From Vitreoscilla sp. (lineage in GTDB: Bacteria; Pseudomonadota; Gammaproteobacteria; Burkholderiales; Burkholderiaceae_C), in NCBI GenBank assembly GCA_018780145.1, contig JADMKA010000160.1, positions 1 through 37,828 of the forward strand: a DNA stretch of 37,828 nt, given 5' to 3'. This document shows positions 1 to 8,940 of this stretch, piece after piece. Below the pieces are notes generated by a model, which ran no database searches, had not been told where the DNA came from, and saw only the letters and a program-made list of their open reading frames with translations. Position numbers and translations under genes: made by a program. The number at the start of each line of letters is the position of its first letter. The stretch's first letter is position 1.

Positions 1-1
1 G

Positions 2-586
2 AGCTGGGGCGGCATGATCAACGGCATCATGACCCTGTCGGGCGCCTGGCACAAGCTGCGTGACGACCCGATCCTGAAGTTCCTGATCGTCTCGCTGTCG
101 TTCTACGGCATGAGCACCTTCGAGGGCCCGATGATGTCCATCAAGACCGTCAACGCGCTCTCGCACTACACCGACTGGACCGTCGGCCACGTGCACTCCG
201 GTGCGCTCGGCTGGGTCGGCCTGGTGTCGATTGGCGCGCTGTACTTCCTGATCCCGCGCATGTTCGGCCGCAAGAGCATGTACAGCACCCGTGCCATCGA
301 GTTGCACTTCTGGGTGGCCACCATCGGCATCGTGCTGTACATCGCCGCGATGTGGATCGCCGGCGTGATGCAGGGCCTGATGTGGCGCGCGGTCAACCCG
401 GACGGCACGCTGGTCTACAGCTTCGTCGAGAGCGTCAAGGCCACCTATCCGTTCTACGTGATCCGTGTCCTCGGCGGCGTGCTGTACCTGAGCGGCATGC
501 TGATCATGGCCTGGAACGTGGTGATGACGATGCGCAGCGGCAAGGCTCAGCAGGTTGCGATTCCGGCTGTGCCGGCCCACGCCTGA
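2..586 (+). CDS. ccoN: cbb3-type cytochrome c oxidase subunit I (CcoN), 3' part
   Basis: Catalytic subunit of the high-affinity cbb3 terminal oxidase in the inner membrane. Only the last 194 codons are present; the reading frame is already open at base 2, so the gene starts upstream and the ATG at 14 is internal. The stretch [19 protein letters not shown] carries the HxH pair known in the family to ligate the high-spin haem b3 and the low-spin haem b. At least three hydrophobic helices follow, including one near the C terminus ([16 protein letters not shown]). ccoO begins 20 bases downstream, the usual ccoNO arrangement. The promoter lies outside the window, so FNR control cannot be checked here. 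Confidence 0.96.
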   Translation, partial: SWGGMINGIMTLSGAWHKLRDDPILKFLIVSLSFYGMSTFEGPMMSIKTVNALSHYTDWTVGHVHSGALGWVGLVSIGALYFLIPRMFGRKSMYSTRAIELHFWVATIGIVLYIAAMWIAGVMQGLMWRAVNPDGTLVYSFVESVKATYPFYVIRVLGGVLYLSGMLIMAWNVVMTMRSGKAQQVAIPAVPAHA

Positions 587-606
587 ACGGCCGCAAGGAG
601 AACCCC

Positions 607-1227
607 ATGGCAAGCCAACACACCCCCACCGGTCACGAAAAGATCGAGACCAGCAACTTCCTGATGATCGTGCTGATCCTCGCGGCGATCGCCTTCGGCG
701 GTCTGGTCGAGATCGTTCCGCTGTTCTTCCAGCGCTCCACCACCCAGCCGGTCGAAGGCCTCAAGCCCTACACCGCGCTGCAACTGGCAGGGCGGGATGT
801 CTACCTGCGCGAGGGCTGCTACAACTGCCACTCGCAGATGGTGCGCCCCTTCCGTGCAGAGACGCTGCGCTACGGGCCCTACTCGGTGGCCGGCGAGTTC
901 GTCTACGACCACCCGTTCCAGTGGGGCAGCAAGCGCACCGGGCCGGACCTGCACCGCGTGGGCGGCCGCTACAGCGACGAGTGGCACAAGGTGCACCTGA
1001 ACAACCCGCGCGATGTGGTGCCCGAGTCGAACATGCCGTCGTACCCTTGGCTGGCCCAGGCCACCCTGGCGCCGGCTGACCTCGCACCCAAGATGAAGGC
1101 GCTGCGCATGGTCGGCGTGCCCTACACCGACGACGAGATCGCCAAGGCCGGCGACGAGGTCAAGGGCAAGTCCGAGCTCGATGCCGTCGTCGCCTACCTG
1201 CAGGTGCTCGGCATCACGCGCAAGTAA
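607..1227 (+). CDS. ccoO: cbb3-type cytochrome c oxidase subunit II (CcoO)
   Basis: Membrane-anchored mono-haem cytochrome c subunit that passes electrons toward CcoN. The 206-residue protein has one N-terminal membrane helix (about residues 18-41) and the c-haem motif CYNCH at residues 71-75, followed by [10 protein letters not shown], a strong family signature. The start at 607 is preceded by AAGGAG at a good distance; an in-frame ATG further upstream lies inside ccoN and is rejected. Length fits the family (about 200). It sits in the operon ccoN-O-Q-P with gaps of about 20 bases. Confidence 0.97.
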   Translation: MASQHTPTGHEKIETSNFLMIVLILAAIAFGGLVEIVPLFFQRSTTQPVEGLKPYTALQLAGRDVYLREGCYNCHSQMVRPFRAETLRYGPYSVAGEFVYDHPFQWGSKRTGPDLHRVGGRYSDEWHKVHLNNPRDVVPESNMPSYPWLAQATLAPADLAPKMKALRMVGVPYTDDEIAKAGDEVKGKSELDAVVAYLQVLGITRK

Positions 1228-1243
1228 TCCAAAGGGGGCCGCG

Positions 1244-1414
1244 ATGGAATTCGACGTCAACCTCTGGCGCAGCCTGATCACGCTGTTGTCGCTGGTACTG
1301 TTCGTGGCCTTGATGGCCTGGACGCTGAACAAGCGACGCCGGCAGGCTTTCGACGACGCAGCGCAGCTGCCGTTCGCCGACGACGAGCCGCGCGATCCCC
1401 CGGAAACCAAATGA
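1244..1414 (+). CDS. ccoQ: cbb3-type oxidase small subunit (CcoQ/FixQ)
   Basis: Small membrane subunit that stabilises the cbb3 complex. The 56-residue product has one transmembrane helix (about residues 9-28, LWRSLITLLSLVLFVALMAW) and then a basic cluster NKRRRQ and an acidic tail, the normal CcoQ layout. The start at 1244 follows AAAGGGGG at 1231-1238. It lies between ccoO and ccoP, as in other cco operons. The identification rests on position, size and topology, since the family has little sequence conservation. Confidence 0.92.
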   Translation: MEFDVNLWRSLITLLSLVLFVALMAWTLNKRRRQAFDDAAQLPFADDEPRDPPETK

Positions 1415-1459
1415 AGGGCGTCCGGGTGGCCCGCCACCCACGCATCACTGGAGTGAAAC

Positions 1460-2374
1460 ATGAGTGACTTCTTCAACGACGGCTGGTCCATCTACGTGGC
1501 CGCCGTCACGGCAGCCGGGTTGGTGTTCTGCGTCTTCCTGCTGCTGGTTGCCAGCCGCCGCAAGGTGATGGCCGGCGACAACTCGACCGGCCACATCTGG
1601 GACGAGGACCTGAAGGAAATGAACAACCCGCTGCCGCGCTGGTGGGTGGGCCTGTTCATCCTGACGGTCGTCTTCGCCGTCATCTACCTGGTCATCTACC
1701 CGGGCATGGGCAGCAACCCTGGCACGCTGAAGTGGACGAGCACCGGCCAATGGCAGGCCGAGCAGGACAAGGCACGCACCACCATGGCGCCGGTCTATGC
1801 CAGCTTCGCCAACCTGACGGCCGAACAGCTGTCCAAGAACCCGCAGGCCATGGCCATCGGCGAGCGGCTGTTCGTCAACAACTGCGCCCAGTGCCACGGG
1901 GCCGACGGCCGCGGCAGCAAGACCTTCCCCAACCTGACCGACAGCGACTGGCTGGGTGGCACCGGCCCGGAGTACATCCACAAGACGATCGTCGAAGGGC
2001 GCCAGGGCATGATGCCGCCGATGGGCGCTGCCGTCGGCACGCCAGACGACGTGCGCAACGTGGCGAACTACGTGCTCAGCCTGTCGAACGGCCCGCACAA
2101 CTCGGTGGCCGCGCAATTGGGCAAGGCCAAGTTCGCAGCCTGTGCGGCCTGCCACGGGCCTGATGGCAAGGGCAACCAGGCGCTCGGTGCCCCGAACTTG
2201 ACCGACAAGACCTGGCTCCACGGCTGGGGCGAGGAGGCCATCGTCGCCATGGTCAATCAGGGCAAGACCAACGTGATGCCGCCTCAAGGCCCGCGCTTCA
2301 CGCCGGAGCAGGTGAACGTGCTGACCGCCTATGTGTGGAACCTGTCGCAGGCGACGAAGGTCGCTTCGAACTGA
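1460..2374 (+). CDS. ccoP: cbb3-type cytochrome c oxidase subunit III (CcoP)
   Basis: Di-haem cytochrome c subunit that takes electrons from soluble cytochrome c. The 304 residues contain an N-terminal helix (about 10-31), a second helix (about 62-82), and two c-type haem motifs in the periplasmic part, CAQCH at 142-146 and CAACH at 228-232, each with a downstream Met in an MPP sequence (residues 185-186 and in NVMPPQGP). The protein is of normal length. A GGAG Shine-Dalgarno sequence precedes the ATG (ACTGGAGTGAAACATG). Confidence 0.97.
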   Translation: MSDFFNDGWSIYVAAVTAAGLVFCVFLLLVASRRKVMAGDNSTGHIWDEDLKEMNNPLPRWWVGLFILTVVFAVIYLVIYPGMGSNPGTLKWTSTGQWQAEQDKARTTMAPVYASFANLTAEQLSKNPQAMAIGERLFVNNCAQCHGADGRGSKTFPNLTDSDWLGGTGPEYIHKTIVEGRQGMMPPMGAAVGTPDDVRNVANYVLSLSNGPHNSVAAQLGKAKFAACAACHGPDGKGNQALGAPNLTDKTWLHGWGEEAIVAMVNQGKTNVMPPQGPRFTPEQVNVLTAYVWNLSQATKVASN

Positions 2375-2397
2375 CCTGACCCAGCGTTGAAACCTTG

Positions 2398-3873
2398 ATG
2401 AGCGACCCTGCCTCACTGAACCCCATCACCCCCGACCCGGCATCTGCCGGTGGCGGCGAGGACGGCACGGTCGCCATCGTTTCGCTGTACCAGAGCCAGA
2501 AGAAGATCTACGCGCGGGCCGTTTCCGGCCTGTTCGCCACATGGCGCTGGGCCCTGGTCTGGGCCACACAGATCCTGTTCTACGGCCTGCCGTGGCTGAT
2601 GTGGAATGGCCGCCAGGCCGTGCTGCTCGATCTCGGGTCACGCCGGTTCTACATCGGTGGCCTGGTCCTGTACCCGCAGGACTTCATCTACCTTACCGCG
2701 CTGCTGATCATCTCGGCCTACGCGCTGTTCCTGTTCACCGCGGTGGCCGGGCGCCTGTGGTGTGGCTATGCCTGCCCGCAGACGGTCTACACCGAGATTT
2801 TCATGTGGGTCGAGTTGAAGATCCAGGGCGACCGCGCCCAGCGCATGAAGCTGGACGAAGGCCCCTGGAACTTCAACCGGGTGTGGCGTACGGCCGCCAA
2901 GCAGTCTGCCTGGATCGCCATGGGGCTGTGGACCGGGTTCACCTTCGTCGGCTACTTCACCCCCATCCGCACCCTGGCCCAGGAGGCCTCGCAGCTCGGC
3001 TTCGGCCCGTGGGAGTGGTTCTGGATCCTGTTCTACGGTTTCGCCACCTATGGCAACGCCGGCTACATGCGCGAGCAGGTCTGCAAGTACATGTGCCCGT
3101 ACGCGCGCTTCCAGAGCGCGATGTTCGACCGGGACACCCTGATCATCAGCTACGACACCGAGCGTGGCGAGCCCCGTGGCTCGCGCTCACGCAAGGCCGA
3201 CCCGAAGCAACTGGGCCTGGGCTCCTGCATCGATTGCGGCTTGTGCGTGCAGGTCTGCCCGACCGGCATCGACATCCGCAAGGGGTTGCAGTACGAGTGC
3301 ATCGGTTGCGCCGCCTGCATCGACGTGTGCGACGGCATCATGGACAAGATGGCCTACCCGAAGGGCCTGATCCGCTACGCCACCGAGAACAGCCTGGCGG
3401 AGCACCTGTCCTGGCGCGACATCGTGCGCCGCGTGATGCGGCCGCGCGTGATGATCTACACCGCCATCCTGGTGGCGATCTGCACGGCTTTCGTGGTGAG
3501 CATCGCACTGCGCAGCCCGTTCCGGGTCGACGTGGTGCGGGATCGCGCGTCGCTGGCCCGCATCGTCGACGACGGCCGCATCGAGAACATCTACCGCCTG
3601 CAGGTCATGAACGCCACCGAGCAGTTGCAGCGTTATCGTGTGAGCGTCAGCGGCCTGCCGGGTATCGCCCTCGCCGATGTGCCGGACCTGGAGGTCAAAC
3701 CGGCCGAGGCGCGTTGGGTGACCCTGGGCGTGCAGGTGGCCCCCGAGGCCGCCGCACAGGCCGGTGCCGGTGCCCACCCGATCGAGTTCCAGATCGAGCG
3801 GGTCGACCCACTGGTCGATGCCTCGGCCACCGTCCGCGTGCAAGAAAAATCCACCTTCATCGTGCCGCGGTGA
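2398..3873 (+). CDS. ccoG: cytochrome c oxidase accessory protein CcoG (FixG/RdxA family)
   Basis: Membrane iron-sulfur protein needed for cbb3 oxidase maturation; family members act in reduction of copper for delivery to CcoN. The 491-residue protein has several N-terminal helices, the GRLWCGYACPQTVYTEIFMW motif of the NapH/FixG class, and a two-cluster ferredoxin region with Cys at 277, 280, 283, 287 and 301, 304, 307, 311. A further helix and an Ig-like C-terminal domain follow. A TTG codon at 2395 directly precedes the ATG at 2398; the ATG is preferred. The upstream Shine-Dalgarno sequence is poor. The gene lies 23 bases after ccoP. Confidence 0.94.
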   Translation: MSDPASLNPITPDPASAGGGEDGTVAIVSLYQSQKKIYARAVSGLFATWRWALVWATQILFYGLPWLMWNGRQAVLLDLGSRRFYIGGLVLYPQDFIYLTALLIISAYALFLFTAVAGRLWCGYACPQTVYTEIFMWVELKIQGDRAQRMKLDEGPWNFNRVWRTAAKQSAWIAMGLWTGFTFVGYFTPIRTLAQEASQLGFGPWEWFWILFYGFATYGNAGYMREQVCKYMCPYARFQSAMFDRDTLIISYDTERGEPRGSRSRKADPKQLGLGSCIDCGLCVQVCPTGIDIRKGLQYECIGCAACIDVCDGIMDKMAYPKGLIRYATENSLAEHLSWRDIVRRVMRPRVMIYTAILVAICTAFVVSIALRSPFRVDVVRDRASLARIVDDGRIENIYRLQVMNATEQLQRYRVSVSGLPGIALADVPDLEVKPAEARWVTLGVQVAPEAAAQAGAGAHPIEFQIERVDPLVDASATVRVQEKSTFIVPR

Positions 3874-3912
3874 ACGGCTGCACTTGAATCGAACCTCGAA
3901 GAGGAGCATCAC

Positions 3913-4155
3913 ATGAACAGCAACGACACCGATTCGCCCACTGCGTGGTGGCGTTTCCCCATGGTCTGGCTGGTGGTCGGCGGGCCGCTGGCGGTGGTCG
4001 TGGCCAGCCTGGTGACGGCGTTCATCGCCGCGCACGGGGCCGACCCGGTGCTGACCGCCGAGGAGCGCGGCGGCATCAGCGAGCGCTCAGCCACCCCTGA
4101 GGCGCTCACGCCGGCGGTGCAGGCGCGCAACCATGCGGCCACGGCCAAGCCTTGA
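3913..4155 (+). CDS. Short FixH/CcoH-like membrane protein
   Basis: An 80-residue protein with one membrane helix (about residues 17-42, FPMVWLVVGGPLAVVVASLV). The helix and the preceding WWRFP resemble the N terminus of FixH/CcoH, an assembly factor of cbb3 oxidase, but the usual periplasmic domain of about 100 residues is missing. The position right after ccoG is that of fixH/ccoH in other bacteria. A good ribosome binding site, GAGGAG, lies before the ATG. The role is inferred from position and the N-terminal similarity; it could also be an unrelated small membrane protein. Confidence 0.7.
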   Translation: MNSNDTDSPTAWWRFPMVWLVVGGPLAVVVASLVTAFIAAHGADPVLTAEERGGISERSATPEALTPAVQARNHAATAKP

Positions 4156-4168
4156 AGGAGCGCCGACG

Positions 4169-4414
4169 ATGAGCGACGCACCCGGCCGCCCCGCCCAGAT
4201 GCTGTGCATCCTGTGGCCTGCCTTCCTGATGGCCGGCGTGCTGGAGATGCTGGTCTTTGCGGTGGTGGACCCGGCGAACCTGCAGTGGTTCGGCGCCAGC
4301 CCGGTCGAGTTGCAGCCGACCACTGTCTACTCGGTGGCCTTCCTGCTGTTCTGGCTGGTCATCTCGATCGCATCGGGGTTGACGCAGTTTCTGGCCAACC
4401 CGGAAGCTCACTGA
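4169..4414 (+). CDS. Conserved small two-helix membrane protein in the cco cluster
   Basis: An 81-residue protein with two predicted membrane helices (about residues 10-33 and 49-72). I do not recognise a named family. It begins 13 bases after the FixH-like gene, has a clear GGAG Shine-Dalgarno sequence, and stops 3 bases before the convergent fnr stop codon, so it is the last gene of the cco operon. Position suggests a role in cbb3 oxidase assembly or membrane stability, but nothing in the sequence gives a mechanism. The frame is open further upstream, but the ATG at 4169 is the first with a binding site. Confidence 0.75.
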   Translation: MSDAPGRPAQMLCILWPAFLMAGVLEMLVFAVVDPANLQWFGASPVELQPTTVYSVAFLLFWLVISIASGLTQFLANPEAH

Positions 4415-4417
4415 TTC

Positions 4418-5152
4418 TCAGCAGGCGGCGCCGTTCACCAGGAGCTGAAGGCCCGGCTGATCGAGGATGCGGATGTGGCGCTGCTTGACCTCCAGCAGGC
4501 CGTCGTCCTGGAACTTCGAGAAGGTGCGGCTCACGGTCTCGAGCTTGAGGCCCAGGTAGCTGCCGATCTCCTCGCGCGTCATGCGCAAGATCAGTGACGA
4601 GGCCGAGAAGCCCCGCGCCTGCAGGCGCTGCGTGAGGTTGAGCAGGAAGGCCGCCAGGCGCTCTTCGGCCCGCATGCTGCCCAGCAGCAGCATCACACCG
4701 TGGTCGCGCACGATCTCTCGGCTCATGATCTTGTGGAACTGGTGCTGCAGGTCGGTGAACTCGCGCGACAGGTCTTCCAACTGGTCGTAGGGGATCACGC
4801 AGACCTGCGAATCCTCCAGCGCCACGGCGTCGCAGGAGTGCCGGTCGTTGCTGATGCCGTCCAGCCCCAGCAACTCCCCGGCCATCTGGAAGCCGGTGAC
4901 CTGGTCGCGCCCGTCCTCGGACGAGACGCAGGTCTTGAAGAAGCCGGTGCGCACGGCATACAGCGACTGGAAGATGTCGCCCGAGCGGAACAAGGTGTCG
5001 CCGCGGCTCACCGTGCGGCGGGTGGCCACCAGGGTGTCGAGCTTGTCGAGATCTGCGCGTGCCAGGCCGACGGGCAGGCACAGCTCGCGCAGATTGCAGC
5101 TGGAGCAGGCGACTTTGAAGGCTTCGGGCTTCACGCTGGGCATTTCCGTCAT
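4418..5152 (-). CDS. fnr: Oxygen-sensing FNR-type transcription regulator
   Basis: CRP/FNR-family regulator of 244 residues. The N terminus has Cys16, Cys19 and Cys25 in the spacing C-x2-C-x5-C, and Cys118 (EDSQVCVIPYD) aligns with the fourth ligand of E. coli FNR, so an oxygen-labile [4Fe-4S] cluster is expected. The helix-turn-helix (MTREEIGSYLGLKLETVSRTF) keeps the E..SR contact pattern of FNR proteins that read TTGAT-N4-ATCAA. A large open frame continues far upstream; the start at 5152 is chosen because it places the cysteines as in the family. An alternative Met lies 10 codons upstream. Control of cco genes and hemN is inferred from context. Confidence 0.95.
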   Translation of the reverse strand: MTEMPSVKPEAFKVACSSCNLRELCLPVGLARADLDKLDTLVATRRTVSRGDTLFRSGDIFQSLYAVRTGFFKTCVSSEDGRDQVTGFQMAGELLGLDGISNDRHSCDAVALEDSQVCVIPYDQLEDLSREFTDLQHQFHKIMSREIVRDHGVMLLLGSMRAEERLAAFLLNLTQRLQARGFSASSLILRMTREEIGSYLGLKLETVSRTFSKFQDDGLLEVKQRHIRILDQPGLQLLVNGAAC

Positions 5153-5245
5153 AGGGTCGATTATCGCCTTCGGTGCAGGCATCTCGCTGACAAAGGCGGC
5201 GTTGGGGCAAGGGTCTGGAGCATGCCCCAGGTCAAGGGCGAGGGT

Positions 5246-5251
5246 ATTCTT
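5246..5251 (-). promoter_or_regulatory. Predicted fnr -10 element
   Basis: Minus-strand AAGAAT matches TATAAT in four of six positions. It implies a transcription start near 5239, which places the FNR box centre (5280.5) at -41.5, the spacing of class II FNR-activated promoters. There is no recognisable -35 box, as expected when the activator overlaps it. The element supports autoregulation of fnr but is a weak motif on its own. Confidence 0.4.
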
Positions 5252-5273
5252 GAGGCGGCAGGCCCGACAAGGC

Positions 5274-5287
5274 TTGAGCCATATCAA
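5274..5287. promoter_or_regulatory. FNR box between fnr and hemN
   Basis: TTGAG-CCAT-ATCAA differs from the consensus TTGAT-N4-ATCAA at one position. It lies in the divergent fnr/hemN region, centred about 40 bases before the hemN ATG and about 128 bases before the fnr start. Spacing to the minus-strand -10 element points to fnr as a target; control of hemN is also possible. Confidence 0.7.
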
Positions 5288-5320
5288 GGCCGGCGGGATG
5301 CGCTTTGGCACCATGCCGGC

Positions 5321-6742
5321 ATGGTCACGATCACCGCCGACACGGCACCTGCCACCGAAACCGGTTTGCCATTGGAGTTGCTCCGGCAGTTCGACGTCCC
5401 CGGTCCCCGCTACACCTCCTACCCCACGGCCGACCGCTTCGTCGAGGCTTTCACCGCCGCGGATTACGAGCGGGCGCTGGGCCAACGCGCCGAAGGCGCC
5501 ATGGTGGGCGGGCGCACGCCGCTGTCGCTGTATGTGCACATCCCGTTCTGCGAATCGGTCTGCTACTACTGCGCCTGCAACAAGGTCATCACCAAGCAGC
5601 ATGGCCGCGCGGCCGAGTACCTGGAGGTGCTGGAGGCCGAGATCGCCCTGCACGCCAGGGCCCTGGGCGAGCCTCAGGCCGTGTCGCAGCTCCACCTGGG
5701 CGGCGGCTCGCCGACCTTCCTGAGCGACGACGAACTGGCTGGCCTGATGGCCGCGCTGGGCAGTGCCTTCCGGCTCGCACCCGGGGCGGAGGTGTCGATC
5801 GAGGTCGACCCGCGCACCGCGTCCCCGGCACGGCTGGCGCACCTGCGCCAGATCGGCTTCAACCGGATCAGCTTCGGCGTGCAGGATTTCGACGCCGACG
5901 TGCAGAAGGCGGTTCACCGGGTGCAGTCGTTCGAGAGTGTGCGCGACCTGATGGTGGCGGCCCGTGAGCTGGCGTTCGAGTCGATCAATGTCGACCTGAT
6001 CTACGGCCTGCCCAAGCAGACGCCGGTCTCGTTTGCCCGCACCATCTCGCAGGTGGGCGAGTTGCGGCCGGACCGCATCGCCCTCTATGCCTATGCGCAC
6101 CTGCCGCAGCGCTTCAAGCCGCAGCGGCGCATCGACGTGGCGATGCTGCCACCGCCGGCTGACCGCGTGGCCATGCTCTCGGGTGCCATTGCCGGCTTCC
6201 TGGGCCATGGCTACAGCTACATCGGCATGGACCACTTCGCGCTGACGGGCGATGCGCTGGCCGCTGCCAAGCGCCAGGGCCGGCTGCACCGCAACTTCCA
6301 GGGTTACAGCACGCAACCCGATTGCGACCTGATCGGCCTGGGGGTCTCGTCCATCGGGCGCATGGGCGCCACCTACAGCCAGAACGCCAAGACCCTGCCC
6401 GAGTACTACGACGCCGTTCGCCAAGGCCAGTTTCCCATCGTGCGCGGCCTGGCATTGACCCGCGATGACCTGCTGCGCCGCGCCGTCATCATGGCGCTGA
6501 TGTGCCAGGGCCGGCTGGAGTACGAATCCATCGAGTTGGCGCACCTGATCAAGGTGCCCGAGTACTTCCGCGCCGAGCTGGAGCAATTGGCCCCGTTCGC
6601 CACGCAAGGCCTGGTCCGGATGGAGCCCGGCGCCATCCAGGTGACCGCCCAGGGCTGGTTCCTGGTGCGGGCCATCGCCATGGTGTTCGACAAGCACCTG
6701 CAGGCTGATCGCGTGCGGGAGCGCTTTTCGCGCATCATCTGA
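5321..6742 (+). CDS. hemN: Oxygen-independent coproporphyrinogen III oxidase (radical SAM HemN)
   Basis: Decarboxylates two propionates of coproporphyrinogen III to give protoporphyrinogen IX without oxygen, supplying haem when cbb3 oxidase is used. The 473-residue protein has PRYTSYPT near the N terminus and the radical SAM motif CESVCYYCAC with Cys77, Cys81, Cys84 and the extra Cys86 typical of true HemN. Then come GGGSPTFL and the HemN C-terminal domain. The frame is open far upstream; the ATG at 5321 leaves the family-typical number of residues before PRYTSYPT. No Shine-Dalgarno sequence is visible. An FNR box lies just upstream. The next gene starts 2 bases after the stop. Confidence 0.95.
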   Translation: MVTITADTAPATETGLPLELLRQFDVPGPRYTSYPTADRFVEAFTAADYERALGQRAEGAMVGGRTPLSLYVHIPFCESVCYYCACNKVITKQHGRAAEYLEVLEAEIALHARALGEPQAVSQLHLGGGSPTFLSDDELAGLMAALGSAFRLAPGAEVSIEVDPRTASPARLAHLRQIGFNRISFGVQDFDADVQKAVHRVQSFESVRDLMVAARELAFESINVDLIYGLPKQTPVSFARTISQVGELRPDRIALYAYAHLPQRFKPQRRIDVAMLPPPADRVAMLSGAIAGFLGHGYSYIGMDHFALTGDALAAAKRQGRLHRNFQGYSTQPDCDLIGLGVSSIGRMGATYSQNAKTLPEYYDAVRQGQFPIVRGLALTRDDLLRRAVIMALMCQGRLEYESIELAHLIKVPEYFRAELEQLAPFATQGLVRMEPGAIQVTAQGWFLVRAIAMVFDKHLQADRVRERFSRII

Positions 6743-6744
6743 GG

Positions 6745-7461
6745 GTGGATCTCGCCCTCGCTTTTAGTGCCTTGCTGATGGGGCTGGCCGGTTCGGTGCA
6801 TTGCGTGGCAATGTGCGGGGCCACCAGCGCCGCAGCGGTAGGCGCCTGCACGCCCGGCCGGGAGCGCGCTGGTTGGATGGCATTTCACGGCGGGCGCCTG
6901 CTGGGCTACATGCTGGCCGGCGCCGTGGCGGCAGGCAGCGTGGGCGCTCTGGCAGGCTGGAGCGCCTGGAGCCCGGCCTTGCGCCCCCTGTGGACACTGG
7001 CCCACGTGTTGGCCCTGGCACTGGGCCTGTGGATGCTCTGGCAAGGCCGCCAGCCGGCCTGGCTGGAGAACATCGGCCGGGCAGGCCCGCGCCAGGTCCC
7101 CGCCGCCGGCCCGGGCTGGCAGCGCATCCAAGGTCCGGGTCGGGCGGCCGCGGCCGGCGGCTTGTGGTTCGCCTGGCCCTGTGGCCTGCTGCAATCGGCC
7201 CTGGTGGTGGCGGCGCTCGCCAACTCGCCGTGGGGCGGCGCCTTGACGATGGGGGCGTTTGCTCTGGCCTCGGCGCCGGCACTGGGGCTCGGCCCCTGGT
7301 TGTGGCTGCGCTGGCAGCGCGCCGGTGGCCAACCTGCGGCGCTGTCCGCCGGGGCCACCGCCTGGGCCGTGCGCTTTGCCGGCGCCACGCTGGCGGCGGC
7401 GTCGGCCTGGGCGATGGGGCACGACCTGATCCGGCAGGTGGTGGCCTATTGCATCTCGTGA
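6745..7461 (+). CDS. TauE/SafE-type (COG2836) integral membrane protein
   Basis: A 238-residue, very hydrophobic protein with about six helices. The N terminus holds [10 protein letters not shown], the HCxxMCG motif of the family often annotated sulfite exporter TauE/SafE or UreH-like, which is commonly found beside cbb3 oxidase genes. Its true substrate is uncertain; the Cys/His/Met motif and the gene context make a role in copper or other metal supply to the oxidase plausible (inference). It starts with GTG two bases after the hemN stop, so the two genes are translated from one mRNA. Confidence 0.85.
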   Translation: MDLALAFSALLMGLAGSVHCVAMCGATSAAAVGACTPGRERAGWMAFHGGRLLGYMLAGAVAAGSVGALAGWSAWSPALRPLWTLAHVLALALGLWMLWQGRQPAWLENIGRAGPRQVPAAGPGWQRIQGPGRAAAAGGLWFAWPCGLLQSALVVAALANSPWGGALTMGAFALASAPALGLGPWLWLRWQRAGGQPAALSAGATAWAVRFAGATLAAASAWAMGHDLIRQVVAYCIS

Positions 7462-7549
7462 CTGCCGCGGTCAGCCGGCAGACAGGCCTGGTGAACTAGA
7501 ATTTCAGATTCCAAAAACCTTTCTCACTCGACGCGCGGAGCCAAGCGAC

Positions 7550-8803
7550 ATGTACCAGCACATCAAGGTGCCCGAAGGCGGGCAGAAGATCACCGTCAAC
7601 GCTGATTATTCGCTCAACGTCCCGAACAACCCGATCATTCCCTACATCGAGGGAGACGGCACCGGCTTCGACATCACCCCGGTGATGATCAAGGTGGTCG
7701 ATGCCGCGGTGGCCAAGGCCTACGCCGGCGCCAAGAAGATTCACTGGATGGAGATCTACGCCGGCGAGAAGTCGACCAAGATCTATGGCCCGGATGTCTG
7801 GCTGCCGGAGGAGTCGCTCAAGGTCCTGCGCGAGTACGTGGTGTCCATCAAGGGCCCGTTGACCACCCCGGTGGGCGGCGGCATCCGCTCGCTGAACGTG
7901 GCGCTGCGCCAGGAGCTGGATCTCTACGTCTGCCTGCGCCCGGTTCAGTACTTCAAGGGCGTGCCCTCGCCGGTGAAGGAACCCGAGAAGACCAACATGG
8001 TCATCTTCCGCGAGAACTCGGAAGACATCTACGCCGGCATCGAGTACGAAGCCGAATCCGACAAGGCCAAGAAGCTGATCAAGTTCCTGATCGAGGAAAT
8101 GGCCGTCAAGAAGATCCGCTTCCCCGACACCTCGGGCATCGGCATCAAGCCGGTTTCTCGCGAAGGTACTGAGCGCCTGGTGCGCAAGGCCATCCAGTAC
8201 GCCATCGACAACGACAAGCCCAGCGTGACCATCGTGCACAAGGGCAACATCATGAAGTTCACCGAAGGTGGCTTCCGTGACTGGGCCTATGCCCTGGCCC
8301 AGAAGGAGTTCGGCGCCCAGCTGATCGACGGTGGCCCGTGGTGCTCCTTCAAGAACCCGAAGACCGGCAAGGACATCATCGTCAAGGATGTGATTGCCGA
8401 CGCCTTCCTGCAGCAGATCCTGCTGCGCCCGGCCGAGTACTCGGTGATCGCCACCCTGAACCTGAACGGCGACTACATCTCCGACGCCTTGGCCGCGCAG
8501 GTCGGCGGCATCGGCATCGCCCCGGGCGCCAACCTGTCGGATTCGGTCGCCTGCTTCGAGGCCACCCACGGCACGGCGCCCAAGTACGCTGGCAAGGACT
8601 ACGTCAACCCGGGCTCCGAGATCCTCTCGGCCGAGATGATGCTGCGCCACATGGGCTGGACCGAAGCCGCCGACCTGATCATCAGCTCGATGGAAAAGTC
8701 GATCGCCTCCAAGAAGGTGACCTACGATTTCGCCCGCCTGATGGACGGCGCGACCCAGGTCTCCTGCTCGGGCTTCGGGCAGGTCATGATCGACCACATG
8801 TAA
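7550..8803 (+). CDS. icd: NADP-dependent isocitrate dehydrogenase
   Basis: TCA-cycle enzyme converting isocitrate to 2-oxoglutarate and CO2 with NADPH. The 417-residue product matches the E. coli type throughout: [10 protein letters not shown] near the N terminus, [17 protein letters not shown] with the substrate-binding serine that is the phosphorylation site in enteric enzymes, [14 protein letters not shown], and [13 protein letters not shown] near the nucleotide site. The gene is alone, with about 88 bases upstream holding a TAGAAT -10-like box at 7497-7502, and a terminator downstream. A GGAG sequence precedes the ATG. Confidence 0.97.
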   Translation: MYQHIKVPEGGQKITVNADYSLNVPNNPIIPYIEGDGTGFDITPVMIKVVDAAVAKAYAGAKKIHWMEIYAGEKSTKIYGPDVWLPEESLKVLREYVVSIKGPLTTPVGGGIRSLNVALRQELDLYVCLRPVQYFKGVPSPVKEPEKTNMVIFRENSEDIYAGIEYEAESDKAKKLIKFLIEEMAVKKIRFPDTSGIGIKPVSREGTERLVRKAIQYAIDNDKPSVTIVHKGNIMKFTEGGFRDWAYALAQKEFGAQLIDGGPWCSFKNPKTGKDIIVKDVIADAFLQQILLRPAEYSVIATLNLNGDYISDALAAQVGGIGIAPGANLSDSVACFEATHGTAPKYAGKDYVNPGSEILSAEMMLRHMGWTEAADLIISSMEKSIASKKVTYDFARLMDGATQVSCSGFGQVMIDHM

Positions 8804-8848
8804 CGCAGTTCCAGGGCGCCTCCGGGCGTCCCGCCTGGTTCCAATCAG

Positions 8849-8879
8849 AACCCCAGTTCGTTGATTCGACTGGGTTTTT
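8849..8879 (+). terminator. Intrinsic terminator after icd
   Basis: The arms AACCCCAGTTCG and CGACTGGGTT pair with single-base bulges around a loop of about six bases and run into TTTTT. The element lies 46 bases after the icd stop and faces the convergent antitoxin gene. Confidence 0.8.
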
Positions 8880-8940
8880 CGTTTCCTGTGTCCCAGCGCT
8901 TCCACCGATGCGCGCAGAAGTCTCTGCAGCACGCGCCAGC

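Noticed and set aside
547-1491. A 314-codon minus-strand open frame across ccoO and ccoQ
   Set aside because: It is antisense to two well-identified genes and its translation resembles no protein family.
4418-6697. A 759-residue minus-strand protein extending fnr
   Set aside because: The extra 500 N-terminal codons are antisense to hemN and unlike any FNR protein; the cysteine pattern fixes the true start near 5152.
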